Source of the DNA: Megaera polyxenophila
Lineage (GTDB): Bacteria; Pseudomonadota; Alphaproteobacteria; Rickettsiales; Rickettsiaceae
Length of the DNA: 64,000 nucleotides
Reading direction: 5' to 3'
NCBI RefSeq assembly: GCF_029982035.1
Contig: NZ_CP104166.1
Location: 1,302,001 to 1,366,000, forward strand
Position 1 is the stretch's first letter, and every line of letters begins with the position of its first letter. The notes beneath the pieces were generated by a model. It was not told the origin of the DNA and made no database searches. It was given only the letters and a program-made list of their open reading frames with translations. Both the position numbers and the translations under genes were made by a program. Below are positions 57,378-64,000 of this stretch, one piece after another.

Positions 57378-57632
57378 TTACCAAGGAATCTTTCTTCCTT
57401 TGCGTTCTAAATCAAATTCTTTACAATCAGGGCAATAGTAAACAGAATTATACTTATGATTGGGAGATATTTTTCGCAACATTATCCAGAAAGCCTTGGC
57501 TATTTCCTTATCTCCTTCGGAAAAAATCTTTTTGATCCTGCTGTAAGGAATTGCTTGCTCTTTAGAAATGGCCTTAAGAGTTTTTACCGCTAATTCATTG
57601 ACCAAATGCTGCTCAGAGTGCAAGTTACTCAT
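57378..57632 (-). CDS. IS91-associated small accessory protein
   Basis: Third identical copy of the 84-residue CPDC protein. It is intact although its element is truncated. Confidence 0.68.
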   Translation of the reverse strand: MSNLHSEQHLVNELAVKTLKAISKEQAIPYSRIKKIFSEGDKEIAKAFWIMLRKISPNHKYNSVYYCPDCKEFDLERKGRKIPW

Positions 57633-57784
57633 AACTCAATTATATATTATCTTATGTATGTCTAACATTCAGTCTTTATAACTCAAGTTAAAACAAATCA
57701 AATACCAGTATTATAATCCTCCATAAATATTTATCGGTCAAGAGTATCTTCTTTTAAGCTGCCACCGATAGGTGGCTTATCTTG

Positions 57785-59649
57785 TCCTAGAAGATTTAAG
57801 GCTACAGTGGGCCTTGGCATTTGATGAGCGAGATCCTGTTAAGATTAGGCAAGTATTTGATAGGTTAAGGGAGGCAGCAGCTAGTGTTAAAGATTATGAG
57901 CATCAGTTTTTTAACCCATATTTTGCAACTAGATATATTGATTCTATTTTATCAATAGAAGAAATAGGATACAAACTATATGACAGAGCAAAAGGTGTTT
58001 TAAATCAGGAGTGCATAAATGATGACCCTGGATTACTTGCAAGCATGAAACATTTTGAAATCATGATTAGCAGCTGGCAAAGAAACAGACTAGAGCAATT
58101 GGCGAATGGTATCATAGATAGCAAAGATTATGATAATGGATATAAAGAAAAGGCCAAAGAATATCTTGAGGATACCCAAAGAGTATTAAATCAAAGAATA
58201 AAATTCTTGGAAAGCATAATTGATTCAGAAGATTTCCATCAAATATTGTTACTTAAAAAAGACTTAAATAACAACGGCAAGAATTGTATGTTAAAGCATA
58301 TGGAATCACAATATGCCGTATTACAATTACAATTGCACCATGTAAATGGTTTAATTGAATTTATCAATAATACCAGGAATGCAGATATATGCATAAGCAG
58401 CAAGGGTAATTTAAGTGAATTAACAAAAGGAGTTAATAGCTCGGGATTCAAAATCCATGATGAGGAACTAGCTCAAATAAGGAATTTAGGTGAAGATTCT
58501 TTTTACAGATTAGATGAATTACCTATTGTTAGTGTAAATAGTCCAACAACTAGATCGGCAATAGGCCAAGTTGCCGGTTTATTTGCTAGCAGTGCCTTAA
58601 AATTCAGTTTTACCAAGAAGTCAGTTCCTACTTCAAATGATTTAATAGATACTGGTATTTTTGATATTACGAAGGTTGTTTTATCGCAGCAGGAAGAATC
58701 TGATCATTTATTGGATATACTTTCATTTGGATTTGGAAGTACGACAAAGAGTTTAAAAATCCTGCGCAAAGTGGCTCAGTACGTATCTGAAAGTATTAGT
58801 GGGAAAGTAAGTAAGAGCGGATTATTTGAATCACCTACTATGCAGATTACCAATGATGTTAAAGTTTTTGCAGAAAAGCTTGGAAATATTATGCCCAAGG
58901 GAATACTAAAGAGTGTTACTGATGAACCTGCTCTAGCCGGTAATGATATAAACGGACATGAGAATATCAACGGAATACACCACTATTTTGGTAAATATAC
59001 ACTAGATGCTATTAATTCCATATTAAAATTGCGGATAAAGGATGCCGGAATAGCCGATGTCAAGGTAGTAAGTAATAATTATTCATTTATAGATAGTAGT
59101 AATAATAATATGGATAAGTTATTAGTAGAATTAAGTGCAATAAATGCACCGGTGATACTTGCTCCTTTGAACTTATTTAACAAGCATGCTGCCGGGTTAA
59201 TGTTTACAAAGCAGGAAAGCGGTACTATGCTTTACTATATTGATCCAGAAAACCAGCAGATACCATCTGCCTTAGCACAGATATTCAGAGAATATCGATT
59301 AGATACCAAGCAATTAACATTAGAAACTCAAAAGTATGCTAACTGCGGTCCTGAGGTAATAGAAGACTTCATGTTTTGTTTGACAGGACAAAGGCTATCT
59401 CAGGAGGAGGCTATTTCATACCATTCATTATTGGTAGAGCGTGAATTACTTAACAGTGACGCTCTAGAAAATCAATATAGTAATCTGGTAATAAATCCGG
59501 TAAGCAAGGATTTAATACCGGAAGATATGGGTATTATGGAATTTATTTGCAGTTCTTCTGATTATATGGACAATATAGGTTATATAGGGACAGAAGAATC
59601 ATCTGGATCAGATTTACTGGTTGATTTTGCAATAGATATCATAGTCTAG
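57785..59649 (+). pseudogene. Plus-strand effector-like gene, segment 3: Ulp1-like protease
   Basis: About 620 residues. The open frame starts inside IS91 (GTG 57772), so the real N-terminus was cut off. Residues 5-250 are helical. The C-terminal domain (about 405-560, counted from 57772) has the clan CE order: HHYFGKYTLDAINSIL, NKHAAGLMF (His472), LYYIDPENQQ (Asp491), TQKYANCGPEV (Cys525, with Gln519 for the oxyanion hole). This is the Ulp1/SUMO-protease-like triad used by bacterial deubiquitinase effectors. Segment 2 and this one share strand and order, but joining cannot be proven because DNA at the junction is missing. If a start is supplied the domain could still be made. Confidence 0.78.
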
Positions 59650-59764
59650 TTTAGCACTAAGTTAGATCAAAATAAAATATTTAAAAACTACAGTAAGTAT
59701 ACCATTATTCCATAAAATATGTAATAAAGGTAGAGTATAATAAATAAGAAACAATTAGAGATTT

Positions 59765-61291
59765 ATGAAAAACATGTTAAAGCAAGTAATATTCCAATTG
59801 ATATTGATTATTACTTTATTACTTGGAACAATATTTGCTACATCAAATATAAATAGCGAAGCTTTACAATTTAGAGCCATTATAGGACAAAAACTGAAAA
59901 CTAAGGTTGATGAGATATTTACAAGTACCCCAAAACTTCTGGAAACATATAATAGAACACAAAACACTGAATTATCAACGATAAGTAATTTACCTGAGTA
60001 TCAGAATTTGCTAAATAGCAAAGAGCTTAAAGTATTAAATCATTCTCCAGAGATGCAGGAAGCCCTAAAAGAAGTAATAAACGAGATAAGTACGTTAATA
60101 GTTAGTACAAATCAGCAAATAGCTGGGATAAATTCACAAATAAGCAAACTTGAGAAAGAACTACAAGGAGGGAATCAAACAAATATATCAGTAAGTGAGA
60201 TTAAAAGGAATATTTATGCTCAAGAAGCTGTAGTAAGAGGATTAAAGGTAGGAATCAATAATGCCATACAATCACTAAATCAACAAAAGCAGTTGTATTT
60301 TACCGATCCGGAAATTGCAAAAAATGTAGGTGATTTTACGCCAATACAAAAACCGGATACATTAACAACTGATACCATATTAACCGATCTGATAAGTCTC
60401 GATCAGATAATTGATACAAGAATGACATCAGTTAACTTAGATGGTTATTCAGTTTCAGCTGGTGATGAAATTACGGCAGAAGATGAAGTATGGATTAAAG
60501 GCTTAAAATCACATGCAAAACAAAGTCAATATAAGTTAGTACAAGCTTATAAATCAGATCAGCAAGGTGTAGTTGTAGGCCTGGATCTTATGGGTAATTC
60601 GGTAGGGCTTGCCTATGCATTTATTCAGGATAATGTAAAAAGCAATGATGCAAAAGAAAAGATAAATAACCATATTGCAACTGTTTATGGGTTTTATGAA
60701 TTGAATAAAAATATATTTATAGATACGCAAGCTAGATATGGAAAAAGTTATGTTAATAAATCAAGGCATAATATGAACTTAAGTGGAGATATTTCGTATG
60801 CAAGAACTGAGGGGGATCTATATGGTGGTAAACTGGAATTATATTATGATCATATAACCCAAGGAAAGATTCACGTAATACCAAGCATAGGTATTACATA
60901 TGATGAGTTACATATAAGGAAGTATCAAGAAAAAGGAGCTGGTTTTAACAGAGGAGTAGCAGCAAGAAAGGTAGATAAAACCACTGGGTTACTTGGCATA
61001 AAGGTAAGCAAAGCAATTGAACTGGATTCATATTTAATAATACCTGAAATACATGTGAAATATATGAATACGCTTAGTTCCAATAACGATAACACTACAA
61101 TAACAATTTTAGATGGTACAGAGCCACTTATTACCCCATCAAGTAAATTACAGAAAACACTTTACAAAGTAGGTGGTTCATTAAAAATAAAAAGATCAAG
61201 GCATGTAAATATAGAAATAGGATATGATTTTGGTAAAAGTAAAAAATACTATTCACATACCGGATATATTAGCGCTATACTTCCTTTTTAG
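59765..61291 (+). CDS. Autotransporter (Sca-like) protein
   Basis: 508 residues. A signal peptide (FQLILIITLLLGTIFA) precedes a short helical passenger (about 25-230) with a coiled coil QISKLEKELQGGN. From about 240 an autotransporter beta-barrel starts with VWIKGLKSHAKQSQYK, then QQGVVVGLDLMGNSVGLAYA, and ends in YSHTGYISAILPF with the C-terminal Phe needed for barrel assembly. Rickettsial surface antigens (Sca family) have this layout, but with longer passengers. It would be displayed on the outer membrane. Intact, 115 bp after the protease gene. Confidence 0.88.
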   Translation: MKNMLKQVIFQLILIITLLLGTIFATSNINSEALQFRAIIGQKLKTKVDEIFTSTPKLLETYNRTQNTELSTISNLPEYQNLLNSKELKVLNHSPEMQEALKEVINEISTLIVSTNQQIAGINSQISKLEKELQGGNQTNISVSEIKRNIYAQEAVVRGLKVGINNAIQSLNQQKQLYFTDPEIAKNVGDFTPIQKPDTLTTDTILTDLISLDQIIDTRMTSVNLDGYSVSAGDEITAEDEVWIKGLKSHAKQSQYKLVQAYKSDQQGVVVGLDLMGNSVGLAYAFIQDNVKSNDAKEKINNHIATVYGFYELNKNIFIDTQARYGKSYVNKSRHNMNLSGDISYARTEGDLYGGKLELYYDHITQGKIHVIPSIGITYDELHIRKYQEKGAGFNRGVAARKVDKTTGLLGIKVSKAIELDSYLIIPEIHVKYMNTLSSNNDNTTITILDGTEPLITPSSKLQKTLYKVGGSLKIKRSRHVNIEIGYDFGKSKKYYSHTGYISAILPF

Positions 61292-61357
61292 TAAAGGTGG
61301 ATATTGATAATCTCGAGAGTCTTTTGAATTCATTGTGTAAATTCAGCCATAAGTACC

Positions 61358-62575
61358 TTAAATTCTATCCTCAAATTTTATCAAAAAATGAGCCATGGCT
61401 TCATTCCAATTTTGGATGGGCATACTCCATTTTCGCGTAATGTAATCTATAGTCAAGTACAAAGTCTTAAAAACCGATTCATCACTTGGAAAAACCCGCT
61501 TATTTTTTGTTACTTTTCTTAGCTGGTTATTCAAGGATTCTATGGTATTGGTAGTATAAATAATTTTACGGATTGCTTCAGGATATTGTAAAAATATCAT
61601 TAAATTATCCCAATTATTATACCAGGATTTGGCTATCTGAGGATAATTTTTACCCCATTTAACTTCAAAACTTTCAAGAGCTTCTTGTGCCTCCTCCTCA
61701 GTAATAGCCTGATATATAGGCTTTAGATCAGCTGCCAATTTTTTACGATCTTTATATGAGACAAATTTTAAACTATTTCTGATTTGGTGCACAATACAGA
61801 GTTGATGCTCACACTTTGGATATACTGCCGATATAGCTTCCGACATACCAGTCAAATTATCGCTGCAGGCAATGAGAATGTCTAATAAGCCTCTGTTCTT
61901 CATTTCGGTTAAATTATTTAACCAGAACTTAGCTCCTTCATTATCGCTGATCCATAACCCAAGAATATCCTTATGACCCGATAAATCAATTCCTAACGCT
62001 ATATATACAGCCTTATTGATAATTCGCTTATCCTGTCTTACCTTAACTACTAAACAATCAAAAAATACTATTGGGTATACAGACTCTAAAGCTCTACCTT
62101 GCCAAGATTTAACTTCATCAATTACATCGTCAGTTACTCTACTAATTAGAGATTCACTTACTTCAGCTCCGTATAATTCCTCTAATTGAATCTTGATATC
62201 TGATATACTCATACCTTTAGCATACAAGGATATTATTTTTTCATCTAAACCGTCTATTCGGCTTTGCTTCTTTTTGACAATTATAGGTTCAAATTGTCCC
62301 TTCCTGTCTCTTGGAACATTAAGTTCTATCTGACCGTTATTGGTTATTAAATTCTTTTGATAACTACCATTTCGTGCATTTTCTACCTCAGATCTACTAT
62401 AGCGTTCGTAGCCTAAATGGCTTTGCATTTCTGCTTCTAAAGCATGTTCTAAAATACGTTTGCTAAGTTGTTTAATTAAACCTTCTTTCCCAAGTACATT
62501 TGATAAATCCGCATCACTTTCTATTAGCATATCTATTGCTGCATTTAGTTTGTCAGTTTGTATATTTTTAGTCAT
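61358..62575 (-). CDS. IS256-family transposase (Mutator type)
   Basis: 405 residues. Family features are MQSHLGYERYSRSEVENARNG.., LNVPRDRKGQFEP, and the DDE residues in YPIVFFDCLVVKVRQD, LIACSDNLTGMSEAI and IIYTTNTIESLNNQLRK, with the CxxxC-like EHQLCIVHQIRNS segment. It is full length. Its upstream region is separated from the element end by IS3 copy F, 25 bp before the ATG, which may alter its promoter. Confidence 0.94.
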   Translation of the reverse strand: MTKNIQTDKLNAAIDMLIESDADLSNVLGKEGLIKQLSKRILEHALEAEMQSHLGYERYSRSEVENARNGSYQKNLITNNGQIELNVPRDRKGQFEPIIVKKKQSRIDGLDEKIISLYAKGMSISDIKIQLEELYGAEVSESLISRVTDDVIDEVKSWQGRALESVYPIVFFDCLVVKVRQDKRIINKAVYIALGIDLSGHKDILGLWISDNEGAKFWLNNLTEMKNRGLLDILIACSDNLTGMSEAISAVYPKCEHQLCIVHQIRNSLKFVSYKDRKKLAADLKPIYQAITEEEAQEALESFEVKWGKNYPQIAKSWYNNWDNLMIFLQYPEAIRKIIYTTNTIESLNNQLRKVTKNKRVFPSDESVFKTLYLTIDYITRKWSMPIQNWNEAMAHFLIKFEDRI

Positions 62576-62674
62576 TTATCTCTCCTTAAATTATAATTTA
62601 TAATGGTACCCAAAAACTGGACTGCTAAAAATGAAGAATGAGATATAATTTCACAACAAGGAAATGGAAATTAT

Positions 62675-62974
62675 ATGTCTAAAAAAGCGAAGCAATATAG
62701 TGCGACGGAAAAAACAAAAATTGTTATAGAAGCAATAAAAGCTGAAATGACAATAGCACAAATAAGCAGTAAGTACGGGGTTCATGCAACTCAAATACAA
62801 GCATGGAAAAAAAGAGGTATAGAAAATTTAGTTAGTGGTTTTCAAGTTAAGCCGGCAACAAAAGATCCAGACAATCAAGATTTGATAAAACAATTATATG
62901 AACAAATAGGACAGTTAAGCGTTGAGCGTGACTGGCTGAAAAAAAAATCTACATTGTTTGGACTTGGAAACTAG
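62675..62974 (+). CDS. IS3-family OrfA, copy F
   Basis: 99 residues, 9-A form. GGAAATGGAAATTAT precedes the ATG. Confidence 0.93.
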   Translation: MSKKAKQYSATEKTKIVIEAIKAEMTIAQISSKYGVHATQIQAWKKRGIENLVSGFQVKPATKDPDNQDLIKQLYEQIGQLSVERDWLKKKSTLFGLGN

Positions 62975-63800
62975 GAAAAGTATGATTGATAATAATTGTA
63001 TAAATCTAAGCATTGTTAGGCAATGCGATCTACTTTTAATTAATAAATCTACTTATTATTACAAGGCAAAAGGAATAACTACAAGAGACTTAGAAATAAT
63101 GAAAGTAATTGATGAAATCTATACAGAGCATCCGTATTTCGGGGCCAGAAGAATGTCCAAGCATCTTGTACCGTTTGGAATTGTTATTGGTCGCAAAGCG
63201 GTAAGTCGTTATTACGGAATAATGTCAATAGAAGCCATTTATCCTAAAATGAATTTAAGCAAGCGCAACCAAGCTCATAAGGTATATCCTTATCTTTTAA
63301 AAGGCGTTGAAATTACTAAGACAAATCAGGTATGGAGCACCGATATAACTTATATTAGAATGGCACAAGGATTTGTATATCTAGTAGCCATTATTGATTG
63401 GTTTAGCCGTTATATTCTGAGCTGGAAGGTTTCTATTAGCTTAGAAAGTGATTTTTGCATCGACGCACTAGAAGAAGCCCTAGAAAAGCACGGTCAACCT
63501 GAGGTTTTTAATACCGATCAAGGTTCTCAATTTACGTCAAAAAATTTCATCTACGAACTTGTTAAACGTGAAATCAAGATTAGCATGGACGGTAAAGGTA
63601 GGGCTTTAGATAATGTATTTATTGAAAGATTTTGGCGTTCATTAAAACAAGAAAAAATATATTTGATAATTTTAAATACTGTCAAGGAGGTAAAAAATGC
63701 TATAACAGATTACATAACTTTTTATAATAGTAAAAGGATGCACCAATCCTTGGAATATTTAACTCCAGAACAGGTGTATTTAACAAAAATTATTGGCTAA
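62958..63800 (+). CDS. IS3-family transposase OrfB, copy F
   Basis: Complete, as copy A. Confidence 0.95.
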   Translation: MDLETRKSMIDNNCINLSIVRQCDLLLINKSTYYYKAKGITTRDLEIMKVIDEIYTEHPYFGARRMSKHLVPFGIVIGRKAVSRYYGIMSIEAIYPKMNLSKRNQAHKVYPYLLKGVEITKTNQVWSTDITYIRMAQGFVYLVAIIDWFSRYILSWKVSISLESDFCIDALEEALEKHGQPEVFNTDQGSQFTSKNFIYELVKREIKISMDGKGRALDNVFIERFWRSLKQEKIYLIILNTVKEVKNAITDYITFYNSKRMHQSLEYLTPEQVYLTKIIG

Positions 63801-64000
63801 TATTATAACGCAAATTATATCTCATAATTTCTGATTTTTAGTCTAGACAAATTGGGCCACCTTAATTTTTTTATTATAACTTATGAGAATTTACACAATC
63901 AATTGCACAGAACCAATCTCGAGCCTATGGTTCCGGTTTAAGGTTCGCAACGTGTTCCATATTCCCCGCCAGATTTGTTTGATTTATTTTTGATAGATTA

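Larger units (their letters stand above)
57053..57780 (-). mobile_element. IS91-type element, fragment (copy 3)
   Basis: The first ~730 bp of the IS91 element on the minus strand, starting after CAAG (complement of 57781-57784) and cut off by IS3 copy E within the transposase gene near KTRWQH. It sits at the 5' edge of the protease gene segment 57785. Confidence 0.88.
62600..63864 (+). mobile_element. IS3-family element, copy F
   Basis: 1265 bp, duplication ATTT (62596-62599, 63865-63868), intact. It serves as the reference for the element's length and ends. Confidence 0.95.
61334..63897 (-). mobile_element. IS256-type element split by IS3 copy F
   Basis: Ends share the inverted repeat TGTGTAAATTC plus CATAAGT: left at 61334, right (complement) ending at 63897. 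IS3 copy F lies between the transposase start and the right end. No clear target duplication was seen; only AATCTCGAG occurs on both outer sides, at different distances. Limits are approximate. Confidence 0.7.

Noticed and set aside
1..64000. CRISPR array, rRNA or tRNA genes
   Set aside because: No regularly spaced short repeats and no rRNA or tRNA-like sequence were noticed; the regular repeats are IS copies and coding duplications.

Overview
The window is AT-rich bacterial DNA from an obligate intracellular Rickettsiales member, most likely of the family Rickettsiaceae (Rickettsia, Megaira or Orientia type). This rests on the gene mix, not on a marker gene. It carries the accessory set typical of Rickettsiales amplified genetic elements (RAGE): a SpoT-like hydrolase, a ProP-type MFS transporter, a solute symporter fused to a histidine kinase, an HU protein, a GNAT acetyltransferase, a Ti-type TraA relaxase and ParB. 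It also has a Bax inhibitor-1 homologue, an autotransporter, leucine-rich-repeat and Ulp1-like protease effectors, and a very heavy insertion-sequence load. No rRNA, tRNA or CRISPR array was seen.

Layout. 1-9.3 kb: a frameshifted IS5-type element, a truncated putA (P5C dehydrogenase) fragment, a group II intron with its reverse transcriptase, then a dnaQ-like/recD2 pair, each cut by an IS630-type element. 9.3-15.8 kb: small hypotheticals, a GNAT/symporter-kinase pair, HU and a porin. 15.9-27.2 kb: IS91-type copy 1, an IS1-like remnant, spoT split by an IS5/IS1182-type element, a proP-like MFS gene, then a four-level nest: an IS200-type element holding IS91-type copy 2, which holds a composite IS630 transposon carrying a primase (Toprim) fragment. 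27.4-35.4 kb: small RAGE-type hypotheticals, Bax inhibitor-1, a five-gene minus-strand parB cluster, and two ~650-bp diverged direct repeats, each with a candidate structured RNA, a terminator and a sigma70-type promoter. 35.4-41.5 kb: one 2050-residue TraA relaxase-helicase-primase fusion.

41.5-59.6 kb: two large, divergently transcribed effector-like genes shredded by eight copies of one IS3-family element (A to H below) and one IS91 fragment. The minus-strand gene rejoins in frame at all three insertion points once the elements and their 4-bp target duplications are removed. That gives about 1,600 residues with three Ulp1/C48-like (clan CE) cysteine protease-like domains. The plus-strand gene has a TPR-like start, an internal repeat and a C-terminal clan CE domain. 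59.7-64 kb: an autotransporter and an IS256-type element split by IS3 copy F.

The cleanly rejoining host genes imply a recent transposition burst in DNA that was intact not long ago. Conjugation-related genes (TraA, ParB, a possible oriT) sit beside host-interaction genes, as expected for an integrative conjugative element and its cargo.
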